This document shows positions 1 to 13,574 of a stretch of DNA of 64,000 nt, in pieces (within the stretch, counting starts at the first letter, position 1; each line of letters begins with the position of its first letter). Both the position numbers and the translations under genes were made by a program. Source of the stretch: Cololabis saira (Eukaryota > Chordata > Actinopteri > Beloniformes > Belonidae). The notes beneath the pieces were generated by a model, which did no database searches, was not told the DNA's origin, and saw only the letters and a list, made by a program, of their open reading frames with translations. Location: the NCBI RefSeq assembly GCF_033807715.1, contig NC_084590.1, positions 34,933,505-34,997,504 on the forward strand. Reading direction: 5' to 3'.

Positions 1-807
1 ATCTCCTTGTGCATTCCATCACAGCTCTTCAAGACACAGTAAAACATTTAGCAATGACGGTAGAGCCACCCCCCTTCAGATGAGAGTCCTTCGTAATTTT
101 TGTCTGACTTTCAGGAGACTTTCTTCACTTTTTGGCTTGGAGATATAATTTAAGACTCCTTTCAGACACAAACCCATATATTTAATACATAGCAACAGAG
201 CAGGAGGGATAACATGTAACCAATGAGGCAGACTTTTAAATACCATTAAATTATCTCAAACCGCCATTCACTCAGTTGTGCTAAACTTGAAGAAAGGCGT
301 CCTCTTTCCAAATCTGACTGGTTGCCCCAGTCACTTGTCTTTGAAAATCCAAACGTTTCTCAGAGTTGCAGTAAGCTGTCTTGCAGTAGTCCTGGGTCAG
401 GAGACGGTCGGTGAGTCCTGATTGATATGGAACTGCACATAACAAAATATATTCAGCGTTTTCACCTGCTGCTATCCCACGGCTGGATCTAAAGAATCTG
501 AGACAGAATCACGTTCCTCCGATGACAGCTGTCCGGCAGCAGAGCTTCCCAATGGCTGTTGTTGCATATAAAATGATCTTGCCCTCCTGCTACTGATGTC
601 ATGATTTAACTTTATTAATCACTTATGATTTATGGAGGCCTCCATGGAACATTTTAAGCATTTTATAGCAGATGGCTGCATCAGCATCACTAATTTGCAG
701 AGAAATGTCTTCCTCACCACTAACAGGCAACAGATCCTCGATTTCGTTATCATTTTTCATTTTCCAACCTGGTCTTTCATGAATCAGTGCCCTGAGGAGT
801 TGCAGTG

Positions 808-815
<8 letters not shown>
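1..815. other. AT-rich stretch without recognisable gene
   Basis: I see no exon-like reading frame, repeat family or RNA gene here. It is ordinary AT-rich sequence leading into a dinucleotide tract. Confidence 0.5.

Positions 816-893
<78 letters not shown>
816..893. repeat. (AT)n microsatellite
   Basis: About 39 uninterrupted AT units. The start is approximate because the flank is T-rich. It is probably length-variable between individuals. Confidence 0.97.
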
Positions 894-896
<3 letters not shown>

Positions 897-2719
897 AGTA
901 AACATTCCATGCGGTCACAACAACACACTAAATACCCCACTGTTGTTCAAACGCAACATGTTTATAAGGACTACCGCTGATCACACCAGGTGGGCGACTG
1001 GGTCGTAAACTGTGCTCATTTTAGCTTGTTGGACACATTAACAAAACAACCTCAGTGCAAAATGAGCTGGCTCTGCCCTCTGTCTAAACGGGGTAATAGA
1101 GGAGTCTTTCTCAATCAAATCTTGAAGGGACAAGAGCCCTGGAGTCTTTCAAGTAAGGGTTAATGCTGATAAATTGACTAATCAGGTGTGTTTTGGAAGA
1201 ACAAAAAACACTTTAGGATTGATATTTTTGACCATCTCCATTTTACTACAGTTTGTATTAAAAGGTTTTCTTTTAATTTAATTATTTTGCCAGAGACCTT
1301 ACTATTGAAGAACACTTTACTATGTAAACGTTTATAAAAGATGCAATTGTTGGCCAGGATTTTGAGGAAATGTTCCTCAGTTCAGTTGGAAGCTAATGAT
1401 TTTAACATTAACTGTACTTCATTGACATTGAATCAGTTTGAAGGTGATCAAGCGTATCACCATAACTAAAGTATTTAATGTCCTCTACACAGGAAATGTA
1501 GAAGAACGTTCCTCAGTAATACTCTAAAAAGTGAGTGTTAAAATTGCTGCAGAAGAGTTGAAAATTCCATCCTAACTCATGTTGTTTCTGTGCCTAACAA
1601 AAGTTAGCACTCCTTACTATCTAATAATAGACCAAGGGTTGTTTTTTTGTTTTTTTTTACCTTCCATAATTTCCCCCAAAACTTTCATGTGCTGACTAAA
1701 TTAATATGGAAATCAGTGCAGAACAAGTGTGGAAGTAAAACATTCAGTGCCACTGGACTTCCACTGCAGCAGAAACTGTTGTCGCTCTCCATTTGACATT
1801 TTTCCAGTTTTAAAAATGAAAAGCTGAAGCATGTGACATTTGTTTCAAAGCATTTTCTTGTTGGTTTATTTTAAGAGCAAATATGTCAAATATCCATGTT
1901 TTTTTAATTAATATTGCTTCATTCAGATGTTTTTACAGAGTAAACATAATATTCTAAGAATCCCTTTATTTCTTGTCAAATATTCCTTTTTGTGTAACAG
2001 CTGGGTTTTATGCATTTCATTCTCGGTTTTTATAATCAAGCGTATGTGATATGATTTTGCACACGGGTAATTCTGACAATGTCTGTGAAATTTGAACCGT
2101 GTGAGAGGGATATTGGTTGTTTTCTCAAGCGACAAGAAAACGACGCATAAACTAAAGAAGCAAACTAGTTTCAAAGGATTTGTCTGTCTTTGAGTTTCTA
2201 ATTTCTTCTATAGATTGCGTTCAGTTTTACAGCCATCTGCTCAAATGTCTGTGGAATTGGTTTGGTTATTCTTGAGCACACACTCATCTTTTATTTTCAA
2301 GTTGAATGTTGGACTTTTGTGAATATACACAAGTGTGTAGTCTCATGCCTTTCATGGTAGCGGGCTGTTTCCATACAAGAGACTCACTAAGATAAGAATC
2401 CAGGTCCAACAATTGTGCAGTGATGAAAGATTCAATCAATCTACTAAAACTTTTAATAGGATCTTCTTTTAAACAACCAGACAGCTGGGTTCATTTTCCA
2501 GTCTTAACTTTCTATTAAATATACTTATTACTGTATATATTCAGAGAACTTGCATTCCCTAATATACAGCTCGTCGTGTGAAGATGATGATCCCAAATAT
2601 CTAATCTTGCACTTTTATGGATTGTTTGCTGCTGCAAAATCCATTTAACTCTGTAATGTGATCGTTCCTTTAATGATTTTCTTACAACAGTGGAGTCCTT
2701 CTCCCCAGTTGTTTTTGGC
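894..2719. other. AT-rich stretch without recognisable gene
   Basis: Open frames are short and end at random stops. No splice-bounded coding segment or known repeat was recognised. Confidence 0.5.
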
Positions 2720-3190
2720 TCAAACAGTGACGGCTGGTGTGACATGACACTCCCTTAGCAGTTCAGTACGCGTACGCATCATGGCCGCCACGCATATCCT
2801 GCGTTCATTTGACGCGTCGATATGCACGTTCTCAAAAAGACACTGAACGCGACCTGCAGTTCTGGCTCTGGCCGGGAGTGGCGCTGGTCCCAGTTGGCCA
2901 CAACGGTCTAACATACCATCTTCGATGGCGCTGGCGCCGTTTCCTTTGCCGAGATCGCAACCAAAGCAATGTTATAATCTCCTACATCATCCAATGTTGT
3001 CCTGTTAACTTGTTTGTTGTTCTAATCTGCTACTGCTACTACTGCTGCTACTACCGCTACTACTAAATATTTAATCACTTTTCCAACTGTTGCTCTGCTT
3101 ACTGCCCCCTATCGGTCACCGCCGGTACGACATGTTCTCCTCGCGTTGGTGGTGCACTCGAACGGACGCGAACGGAAGCACCAACAGCAA
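2720..3190. other. GC/CpG-richer block, unclassified, possibly an old DNA transposon
   Basis: This block is clearly richer in G+C and CpG than both neighbours, with clusters such as acgcgtacgc and gacgcgaacgg. It ends in motifs common in fish repeats (gccccctatcggtcaccg). Its two sides carry similar strings (gacggctggtgtgacatg near 2730 and caccgccggtacgacatg near 3117), but I could not define terminal inverted repeats or a target duplication. An unmethylated CpG-rich regulatory patch is the alternative. Confidence 0.3.
3028..3066. repeat. Imperfect (TGC/TAC)n trinucleotide tract
   Basis: Thirteen triplets of mostly TGC and TAC inside the GC-richer block. Confidence 0.8.
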
Positions 3191-6100
3191 GTATATCTGG
3201 GGCTTTAGAGTTTACCTTGAATCCCTCTTGAAGTTGTTCTGGCCTTGGTTGCCATTCATATGATCCATTCCGTAAAATTCGGAATAAAATGTATATTTGT
3301 TTTCATAGGAACATCAAGCTGCACGAGGATGGTCTTATAGCCTTTATGTTTAACATACTTGCCTATAATTTTCTCGAAGTGGAATTAAGTTAATGAGAGA
3401 CTGATTTTGAGTCATATTAGATGGCTAGGGTCAGCCTTTTTATCATATATGTTGTGAGGAAGGGCAGAATACCAGTATGTTGACGCATATAAACCTCTTG
3501 GCAGATGCTATAGATAGATGGCAACCATAGAAGTAGCTGACAGGTGTAAAACTGCTGAGTTTCTTTGTCAGACAGTAGAAAATGTCTGAGTACTCATATG
3601 AACAAGTCCTTATTGAAATCTCGATTGTTGCCTCATTTCATGGAGTACGAGCCATCATAGATAATCATCTCATTAGGGAGCAAAGTAAGGTTCAGTATCT
3701 TTCCCAACGACACTTCAACATACTGGATTGGAGAAGTCTGAGATCAAACCTGTAATTTTCCAGTTCATGCAGAACCACCCACAGGAGCCATCTCTAAACT
3801 ATAGTAGAGATATATAATAGACTCAGTTTGACCTCACAGAATGTAAGATTGGCAGAGGATTCGTTTTTTTTTTCTTTTTTCTTAAAAAAAAACCCAATAT
3901 CCTTATTTTGGAGAAATCGGTTCCAGAAAATATCTGAGCCAAGCAACTTTTTCTGCGGTTTAGCAAAAATCCCAAACTCACCCAATTGTCACCCAAATTG
4001 TTAAGACAGGCCCAGAAAGGTTAAAGACACTTGGCAGCAGTTGCTTCCATTTTAAACAAGTCAGGGAGTTTTGGAGTTGGGGAGCGATTAGGACCAGTTT
4101 CTGGAGAGCAGCCAAGATCCGAGTCATTGGAAAGACTGCTGGACTATAAATTCTCTTTGTTCGATACACAATACTCATCATTCCCAACCCCTTAAGTGAT
4201 TTTTCAATTTGCTCAGTGTCTATGAGCAGTAAGTCAAATCCAGTGCAATATTTGAACTGCTATCTCATTTGGTCACTGACCAGTCTGTGCTTTCAGAGCT
4301 TCATTTTTTAAGAAACGCTGTATGACAGGGAAAGAAGCTGAAGAATCTTTCTACTAGGAGTCGTTTCATTTCTGTTTTATTGGGGGAAAAAAGTGTAATG
4401 CTTGCTTTAGTGTGAGCCGTTGTTGACACCAAAGGAATAAGTCAATATTTAAAAATGTTTTTAAGGAAAAAAAGACATGAAATGAATGTTATAAGTCTGT
4501 TCATTAAATATGAGCCTTACATGACGCAAGTTATTTGAGTAGCTGGTGCAGATCTATTGTGAACAATACCAGTATTAAAATGTATTGGAATGTTAAATGG
4601 AAAAGTGACTCTTTCTCTAATATTTCATTTTCACCCTTTACAATTATGAAATATTGTTATATATTTATGTTCTATTATATTCACAGTTTAAAAATAACAA
4701 AGATTTGGCAGAGTATATCTGAGTCGGGGGTGGTGGCATGATCATGTCCATGGGGGGGTCTGGCTGCTCACTACTTGTGATAACAGACAGGACTATTATG
4801 GCACCAATCTTGCAACTGTCAGTTTAAGAACTGATTTCCTTATGGAGATACAATTGTGCCAACTAATTTTTGAGAGTTCTGCCAAGACATACAGGTTGGA
4901 AGCTTTCCAGATGGATGAGTCACCTCTCTTTCAACACATGGGGCCACACATAGTCATCATTTGCACATTTAACCTTTGCAATGTGTGTAATCCCACAGTT
5001 TTTACAGATGTTTAGAAAGGTGAATGCTATTGATACCTGTCTGATTTCCAGGTCAATTTCTTTGTAAATAGAGCCGTCACTGCAGGCTGAACCAAAAACA
5101 TGCTCCAGGTGTCCATCATTCACTGTGAGATCAATTATCTCATCCTGAAGGGTGTGGGCTTTGTCTATCAATGTGAAGTTACTCTACAGTATATAGCGTT
5201 AATCTTCAGACCCACATCTGTACCAAAGTCTGAGATGTTGTTAGTGGCTTCCTGGAATCTGACTATGTCACTGGCGTGGACAGAAATGTCATCACCATGT
5301 CTGACATGTCACTTATGGTTGGATGGTGGATGTTAAGAGATGCAGCGTTAAAACAATCCCAAAACCTATTGGATGGTTCTTTCTCCGAATACATGTTTCA
5401 TTACCAAAACCCTTTTTACATTAGTGGATAGCCCATGTTTAAAACCTGAATCTAGCATGTGCCTGTCCTTTCTATAGTAACAGACAGGGGTTGCGTGTAG
5501 AGCTGACCCTGCCAAAAGCTTGCTTTAGAGAGTATTTGATCAGGCCTAATGTGAACATAACCACAGAGAGTGGCGGGTCCTGGGTGGACAGCCTGAGTGC
5601 CACCCACCAGGGTGAGTTTAAAACAAAACAAATAATAAAAAAAAGAAACGAAACAACTGATCACAGTAACAACAGGCGCAGGAGGCTGACAAAAGGGAGT
5701 GGGTCGAATAAATGTCGGTGTTAGGCAATTTGTTTAGTGACATGCAACGGGCCCTGCTGTTTTAATCCGCTCTCCTGCAGAACCTGAGTGGATACGCAGA
5801 TCCTCCTGCTCCAGCACAGCACTCCACACCACCATCTTCCTGCGGCATTGGACTATTCTCCACTGCCGCTGTTTCCCAGCCTTCACTCAAGTGAAAATAA
5901 TACCTGTCTGACAGCGGACATTATCCTGTTGGTGTAGGGAAACACGTTATTCTACATGCCCACGCCTGTTACGTTGAGTTACGCACTGTGCCTCTTTGAT
6001 ATGACGACCTGGTGATAAAAAGATCTCATTAAATATGTAAAATAAATACCATTGGTTAAATGATACAAATGAGGGTTTTCCTGACTTTCACAGGTTTTAA

Positions 6101-7014
6101 AGTTTCCTCAAATTAACATATAGCAAATTTTCAAAGTTGTCATTTTAGGAGGTGCATAATTGACTCAGCAATAAATAATAGTTTTGAAGGCGGAGTCATA
6201 CTAGGAATTTCCTGCAAACTGGCCCTCTAAAATCCTCCTCAAACAGGGTGCTCACTGAAGCACATTAAAATGGACACACCCAGAGACATTTTAAGTCACA
6301 TTTAAGAATAAAACAAATCTATTGTGGGGCTTGACGAATACGAATAGGAATAGGGATCAAAATTGCATAATATGGGCCCTCTAATGTAATGTGGTCATAC
6401 AAATAGAAAAAAAAGAGATTTTTATGGCTCCATACTCTCAAAAGATTATCAAAAAAAGAGATGATCTTTTTTTAAACAAGTAATAATGAACAGTTTAATT
6501 CTGGCTTGTAGTTGCTGACATTTTTGAAACTATATTTAATTCAGCTGTTAAATAAATAATTCAGGCATTTGGAAATCACAGCGGGCAAATGAACACAATT
6601 GGAACCTTCTATCAGGACAAGATTTGTGCAGCCGTAAATGACAGCCAAGGCAATTGAATCAAATGCCAATGGTTGGCTTAAAATGTTTTGTTCTAAATTA
6701 TCATGCCTAATGTGGATGTAAAATAAAAATACTTTATGATGAACACTGTGCAATGCAGTGGATATGTGGAAAAACAACTAAAATCAGACCCACAGTCAAA
6801 AGCTGTTGTACCACTGTAGCCTTCTGCCTCAAGCTGTTTGTCATGCTTTGATGTGAAACTGAGACAAACCTTAATTGCCTTTCTTTATACTGGTATTTCA
6901 GATGGTTATATCTCTCCAGATTTGTGGCAACAGTTCAGAGAAGACTATTTCTCTTGCAACATAACATAAGAAATGTAACGCAAGAGCCGTAATAGTCTCT
7001 TGGGTTTATTCTGG
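3191..7014. other. Long stretch without recognisable gene
   Basis: Only short frames with no recognisable domain were found on either strand. A few homopolymer runs (T and A near 3865-3895) are the only low-complexity features. Confidence 0.45.
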
Positions 7015-7210
7015 AAGAACTTAACCCTGACCTCAACCCCTTCCAACACCTCCGGGATGACCTGTGACATGAAAAACCTTCTTCGCCTGAAACTCCGACT
7101 GGGAGGCAGATCTTACTACTAAACAGCACAAAACTTGACAAATGACAATTATGAGTTGGGATGGGAGCAAATCCCTGCAGCCAGCTTCCAAAATGAAAAG
7201 AGAAGTAAAA
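7015..7210 (+). pseudogene. Tc1-like transposase remnant (C-terminal part)
   Basis: A plus-strand frame from 7015 reads NPDLNPFQHLRDDL and then a stop. This resembles the segment of Tc1/mariner transposases around the third acidic catalytic position (usual form SPDLNPIEHLW). About 80 bases on, another frame reads WEQIPAASFQN, which fits the C-terminal segment that follows it in Tc1 proteins. Stops and frame changes between them show an old dead copy. No terminal inverted repeats were found nearby, so the ends are approximate. The family assignment rests on two short motifs in the right order. Confidence 0.5.
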
Positions 7211-7965
7211 GCTGTTGCTGGATGTTCTAAGCCAGGATTTGAACATGTTTTTAATCATTTAGTCTATGGGACATTAAAACAATCTCCTTTACTGTATGTT
7301 ACATGATGACAAAGATGTTTGCTAATGAATAACTGTAATTTAAATTCTGGTACTTATTAATTTATGCTATGGGAAGTAGCATTACAATGGATTTTTAAGC
7401 TTTTGAGCGAATTGAGCTTTTCATGATCAGCAAACACCTTGCCCCCCTCGCTGCAGCAAAGCGCTCATTCTCTATTGGCATCAGAATGGCAAAAATTCAC
7501 ATTTTTACGGGTTTCTGATTTGGGAGAAGTTAAAACATGTCACTCTTTTTATACTTTACATCATTCACACATAGAATCAAGTTTTACCAAACCACTAACT
7601 GTGTTTTATATATTCTTAACTATAGTTGATTTAATCCAAATTCAACAAGAGTCAGATGCTATGAATCATCAAGAAGATGATTTTCTAAAGCGTCTAAAGA
7701 GTTTGCTGACAGAATATTTAGCTGCAGCATGTGGGACCAGCTGCAGCCATGAATATCAAGTCTTAGCATATCTTGAGAAGGAGATAGGTCACAAACCCTT
7801 GTGTCATAAGTTGCCTCACCAGTGCTTGCAGGAGTATTGTGTTGAATGCAGATGTGAAGTGCACAAAGGGAAGGCAGACATAATCTATGAGTCTTTGCTC
7901 CCCAGGTTGGTGAGGGCCGTGTGAACCACTGCAGAGATTGCGTTGTTATTGGATCTGCTTCTGCT
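7211..7965. other. Unassigned stretch with one 161-codon open frame
   Basis: A plus-strand frame runs from 7439 to 7924. Its second half (from about 7650) has an ordinary amino-acid mix with several Cys and His, but I recognise no family. It has no start context, splice sites or promoter that would argue for a gene. It adjoins a minus-strand LINE remnant and may be chance or antisense to unrecognised LINE sequence. Confidence 0.25.
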
Positions 7966-8880
7966 GTAGTCATTCTGACGTGGCTCCACGGTGATGTCGA
8001 TGGAACCTTTTATGTGGGTCGCGAACAGTCTCTGGAGGCACTTCAGCAATCAGGGTTAGGGCAACCGGCAGATTGTCATTCAAGCCCTTCCCTGTGGGGT
8101 CTTGAAAGTGGGCGTAGAAGCTGTTTAGGGCATCTAGCAGGGAAGAATCACTGGAGCAGTATGAATCACTGGATCTGTAGCCAAGCACCTAATGCATGCC
8201 CCGCTGTTCACTGGAGGACAAATGACCCCGTACTTGCCCTTTTCGTGCCCACCATCAGGTCCCTCTCCTGGCTGCTCTAAGTGCATCGACTTCATCTGAC
8301 CTGAATGCAGCATTCCTGGCTCCCAGCAGAGATCAGACCTTCGCATTCAGCCAGGGTTTCTGAGCGTTGTAGATGGTGACATCATCAACACATTTGCCAT
8401 CGTAGCTGAGGGCAGCCAAGGTGTATTCCTCCAGGTCAACTTCTCCCTCACTTGTAGCCGTTTGAAGACAAGCTTCGCCCTGGAAATAGTCCTGCAGCAC
8501 AGAGTCAGCCTCACTGGGCCTCACTGGGCCTCACCGGGCCACATCGCAACATATTCTCTGTAGAAGTAGACTGTTTGACCAGGGGACATTAGGCTGGAAC
8601 CATCTTGACGGAGATGTGGATAGAGAGGCCGACGTGGGGGCGGGGAATGGATCTATACACACATTGTCTCAATGTGTAAACACAGTCGTAGGTGTTGTTT
8701 CCCCGTGCAGGGATGGTGACATGTTGGTGAATGTCACGCAGACAACCCACGAAATCTGTGCAGGTAAAGTCGCCTGCTATCACATAGAATAGACGCTTGT
8801 TTTGTTGCTGTGAAGGTTGCTCAGGGCCTCGTTAGCATTAGCACCTGGCAAGATGTAAACAAACATGATGAATACCGCTG
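7966..8880 (-). pseudogene. LINE ORF2 remnant: endonuclease end and start of RT region
   Basis: On the minus strand, going from 8880 down, successive frames show FVYILPGANANEALSNLH, then IAGDF, then HQHVTIPARGNNT, then GLSIHISVKMVPA (8589..8783). That is the C-terminal half of an APE-type endonuclease; the usual SDH catalytic motif is SIH here, so the Asp is lost. Next come CVDDVTIYNAQKPWL (8333..8524) and SLLDALNSFYAHF (7970..8188), the linker that precedes the RT domain in fish Jockey/L2/Rex1-like LINEs. Several frameshifts and stops mean no function. The RT core itself is not recognisable below 7966. The order matches a single minus-strand insertion truncated at both ends. Confidence 0.8.
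8511..8540. repeat. Short tandem repeat, 10-bp unit
   Basis: Three copies of tcactgggcc, the last with one change, lie inside the LINE remnant and add to its frame disruption. Confidence 0.8.
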
Positions 8881-11800
8881 TGAGTATCCCTTTAAGCTTT
8901 ACATGTTGAAAACTTGTTTTACACAGGCAACATTTCAGTTGTGGTTCAATATAAAGCTCAAGATATGTATGCCACCGTTCTGTAACTAGGCAAAGCTTTT
9001 ATGCAATGTATTAAATATATAGGAAAAAGTTTATTTCACATAATAACATCCAGGAATGTTAGTCACATTTCTGTCTAGCTGGAAAAGTTATGAAGGCTCA
9101 GTTGGATGCTTTTAATGAAGTTCACTGTGAGTATAAATTTGAACAAATGTGCAACCTGGGTTTTTAATATGATGGTTTCTGATCCAGCCAGCCAGTTGGC
9201 AGAATCTCCAGCAACACAGATTTGCCATGACACATAAATGAATGACAAACACGCATCCAAAAAAACCTTTATGACTTCATGTTTTTCTCTACATGAAAGA
9301 ACCGCACAGGGGATCCTGTGGATCCACACAGTAATTGTCATTTATTTATTTTAATTATATACACAAAAATAAAATAAAACATATTTGGGTGGCATTCAAA
9401 CATTTTAGCTAGTAAGACTCTGCAGAGAAGGGGTTCATTGCTTAGTAGATCATAATTACTTGCAATTTGCAGCTTACAGTTTTATGAACTGAACATGATT
9501 CAGATGACTACGCAGCAAACTCTCACTGCTGTCACTGCCTTCATTACATCCCAGGCTTCAGAATGAATCACTCAAAAAACATAAAAGCCAAAGATGGAAA
9601 AATCTCATTCAAGTAAGTATGTTCCTTAGTAATGATGGTAAATCTAATTTAATTATAAAATGTTCAACCTTTTTGGCATTTTCATGTATTTGATTGTATC
9701 TCTTTCCAAACCTGATGATAAGAGGATTACTTCTAAACTGAAATAACTGATCCCATGTGTCTCCAGTCTGGTTTTTCTCTCTCTCCTCAAAGTCTGGTCT
9801 GTGAGTCATTCCTATCTTCGTATATTTAACTGAAAATCTTCTGCAAAAACATCCCTTCGTCAAAATATCTGATTTAACAAAACTCTCTGCTTTTACTGCA
9901 GTAAATGTACCTCATTTTAAATAAAAGATTCTGGATCCATCAAGTGTTTAAATTATTCATGACTCACTGACATTGTACCAGGTTCAGCAACGAAACTAAT
10001 GATTTTGTATATAGATGGGATTTGAATTACAGTACAATACTTAGTTTAGATGAATTATCTTGATTATTCAATCTATTATTATTGGTACGGACATTGGAGT
10101 TATGTTTTCTAAAGAGACAAAAGATAGTTTTATTGATCATGAAGCATCTCACAAGAAAGATGTTGCACAAAGAAAATAACATTGTCAGTATTTCAAGGTA
10201 AATGCAGAATTGAAAACTTCCGTTGACTGAATTTGATAAATGCTGCTTGTAAACGAAGTCTATGCACTGCCAAGATAAAAGGATGATTGCTGATGTCAGC
10301 AAACAAAATGAACAAACCAATTTGCTGTAAGGTCACAACTCAAACTTGGATTTTTGTTATCTTTCTTTTATCTTGCAGCAGGGCAAGAAAATCTAACTTG
10401 TTTTTTCCAGGGGAATCAAATGCAGATGTTAACAGAAAAGCTGGTAGCACCTTTAATATATGCATGAGTGAATTGAGGAATCTAGCGCCACAAAACTTCA
10501 AACATGAAGGGATTACAGGTGCTAAACTACCTCACAGACAATCAGCCAAATCCTGATAGGGCGTTAAGAGGGTTTGTAATGGAATAAGTCCCTAGAGTTG
10601 TGTTGTGGAGACTCAAATATGTTGCTAGTGTTTCCATTTTGGCTTATTTGGCTTGGGCCAAAACTGACCCAGCTTTGGCAACCAACCTACAGTATGAGTA
10701 CACAGAGCACCTGTGAAAAAATAATATAAAAGCAGAAAGTGCAAGGAAAAGGTGTGTAGCTCTGGGCAAGCCATTTATCAGATTGTGGATCCCAGTTTTA
10801 AATTATTGATCTTAGCATACAAATACTGCCATCATAGCTTTTTTCATTTCAATGGGACTATAATGTATGCAATGAGCATCAGGCTGTAATAAACCAGATC
10901 ACTGCATACTGCAGTCCACAGCTAAAGGTAACCTGCTGCATTACAGTGCCTCCACTGGGCCCTGACTGGGCTTACAATGTTAAATATATGACATATATAT
11001 GTACAGAACAGGGTAAAACAATAGATAGCATGCTGATCGTAATAAACACCTACTGATATTAGATATTTTTTGTTCTTAGTCAGATTGCAATGTACTTAGA
11101 AAGTCAAAATACAAGTGCCTGTGGAACATACCTCTTGAAAGAAAATATCTCCCAGGCCGATCACGTCCAACTGGGTGGACAGGAGTGTTTCCACTTGAAA
11201 CAAGTAGTACTGAGTTAGATATGTTACATAAAGAGGAGAGGCTTGTGCGTGGAAATATAACAGCCTTACTTGAAACAAAGCAACCAATAACAAAATGTAA
11301 AAAGATTCTGGTTTAACTGACAGCCCTAAAAAGTCTTCTAAGAACAGAGTACTGACATTTGTTGGCTTCCTCTCTCTGCAAAACTGGTTCTGCCTCGCAG
11401 GTGACCTTCTAAAGACTATTTTTGTCATGTAATGACTATTATTATGAATGCATTGCTTCTACTGCAGCACTCGTGCTCGAATGGAGACGTTTAGATCACA
11501 ACGCTGTTGCAGCTCTGATCCCAATGAATCTGACCAACATTCACGGAATAATTAGGTTTCCAACATATCTTTTCAAAAAAGAAGAAAGAAGAAAGGAAAA
11601 GGATATGGAGGTGCTAAAGCCCTCTCAGAACGGGCTTCAGCACCTCCAGCTTCCTTTTGATTGCCTGACATTCTTTATTAACAGTCAAGTAATTCTGTTC
11701 CCTTGGCAACAGCTTCCTGCTGATACAAAGAATCAGGTATCACCTTGAAAGTTTAAGAATGTTGTTGGCAGCCGCTGTGTTTTCATATGCGTGCAGCTGT

Positions 11801-12989
11801 GACTTTCTTCTCTGGAAATAAATTACAGTTTAGCTGTGAGGTTTAAGCCCTTTTTTTGGGCCCCTCCTCTTGCTGAACTACATTCAGGTCATGACAGTTT
11901 TCCATTTATGCATCTTTACCACCTCTGATTACTCACTGCAGTGCTGCAGAGCCTCTACACAGGGGTCTTCAATCTGTTCTTTCTCAGTGAAAGCTATCCG
12001 CTCATGTGGCAAATTGTATAACTGCAATTGGACTAACATTTTATGATGTAAATAGTGTTATTATGAGATTAGGGTCTCCTGAGTGGCCTGGTTGCAAGAT
12101 TTTACTGGCGTTTCCAGAACATTTGGGGGCTACAGTGTTGATCACAAAATGTAATTTAAATGGTGCTATTACATATCTGATTGGAACTGACACTGAATCA
12201 GCCATGTATTGAACAAAAAACATTATTTAATCTGACCAGCACTTCTGCCGGATAGGTTGATCTCCTGCAGTATTTCATTTCTTTTGGATTTTAATATATA
12301 TTATGTGCTGGTTATTGCCTGAACAGAAAAAAAAATGACTCCTCTCTATTCATAATCAAAGGAGACAGAATTGTCTGACAATGACGTGAGAATTCTTCTC
12401 ATAAAAAAGGAAAAAAGAATTGCATCAGCTTAGAAGTCATATTTTTTTTCATCTAATTCACAACCAGTTTACTTGACAGCCACCACTGACTGCATGTCAA
12501 TTATGTATTTACATATAACGTATTTATAGAATATGCTGTCCTTTACAATGAGACAGTTGGTGGAAATAAAAAAATAGGAGCAACAAAATTATACTACTGT
12601 GAGATAAAGTTGTTCAAATGTTTCACGCGAGATGACGTAACCTTGCTAAAACTCTGGATTCTAGGAATAGATGAATAAATAAATAATAAATAATGAATAA
12701 ATATGAGGTGCATTTCCAAAAAAGTCAATACATTATTTTTCAACTGAAACAGAAAAAAATGTAATTGATTACTTTGAATAAAATGTTTAAATGGGTAATG
12801 GTTATGTTAGAGAAGTACTGCAGTGGACTACAAAATGGAAATGGTTACATGAAATAAGAAATGAAGCCATGGCGTTTTCTCTTCACCCTCAGACTCACAT
12901 TAACTCACAGTCATGTGAAAAGGAAATTACAATCTTTTTCCAATTCTATGGTTTTGAGCCATAAGCAATAACAAGCCATGAGCCATACG
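8881..12989. other. Long stretch without recognisable gene
   Basis: AT-rich DNA with no family recognised. One segment (10379..10518, plus) is open and bounded by AG and GT but is weak as an exon; it is discussed as a finding. An AATA-rich run lies near 12665-12705. Confidence 0.4.
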
Positions 12990-13205
12990 ATTATGGCCAC
13001 CTGTCTAATATTGAGCAGTTCGTCCTCATGCCATTAAAGAGCTCAGGCCAGCCAGGATGTGAACAGAGAACATCTGGAGGGGTTTTGGAGTGTTTGAGTC
13101 CAAGACATTAACAATAGATATGTTGGGGCATCTGGGTCCTGGGATCCCAGCTTGCTTCCTACAGATCCATCAGCTACAGCCATGGGAGATCGGGGTGCTG
13201 CAGCA
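12990..13205. mobile_element. Degraded DNA-transposon fragment (tentative)
   Basis: The string ggccacctgtctaatattg, followed later by ccaagacattaacaatagat, resembles the terminal region of a DNA transposon that recurs in many teleost genomes. This is recalled similarity only. Ends and strand are not resolved. Confidence 0.3.
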
Positions 13206-13208
13206 CTC

Positions 13209-13569
13209 CCTTCAATTCAATTTATATAGCATCTATTACAGTGCAGATTGTCTGTAGGCGATTTCTAGAGACCCAGAACATGACCCCCGAGTAATTACTA
13301 CATAAACAATGGCAGGTAAAAACTCCCCTAGTGAGAGAAAAACATCAAGCCAAACAGTGGCAAGAAAAAAAACTTCCCTTTAGAGGGAAGAAATCTTCGA
13401 GGACAGCCAGGTAGAGCAGGAAAAAGGGAGATACGAAAGTGAGAAGAGAGGCACAGATATATTGTCAAAGGTGCAAAAGCTATATTAGTATTAATTATCC
13501 ATTAGCTGTAGAGCTAAGAGTTCTATGTACGTATGACCACATTATACATATACATTGCTAGCTGGTATA
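13209..13569 (-). mobile_element. LINE 3' tail region (reverse orientation)
   Basis: The segment begins with ttcaattcaatttatatagc, the reverse complement of the 3' end seen on many fish LINEs (tataaataaaattgaattga). It continues with the common 3' UTR string caatggcaggtaaaaactcc. The same tail occurs in plus orientation at 51491..51562. No coding part remains. The copy is interrupted by the solo LTR that follows. Confidence 0.7.
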
Positions 13570-13574
13570 CTACA

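Noticed and set aside
4690..4940. Possible Tc1 fragment (gtggtggcatgatcatgtcc)
   Set aside because: Only a vague resemblance to the HGGGSIM box. The translation does not continue as transposase in any frame.
7439..7924. 161-codon plus-strand frame as a gene
   Set aside because: No recognisable domain, no splice or promoter context, and it borders a LINE remnant. Kept only as an unassigned stretch.
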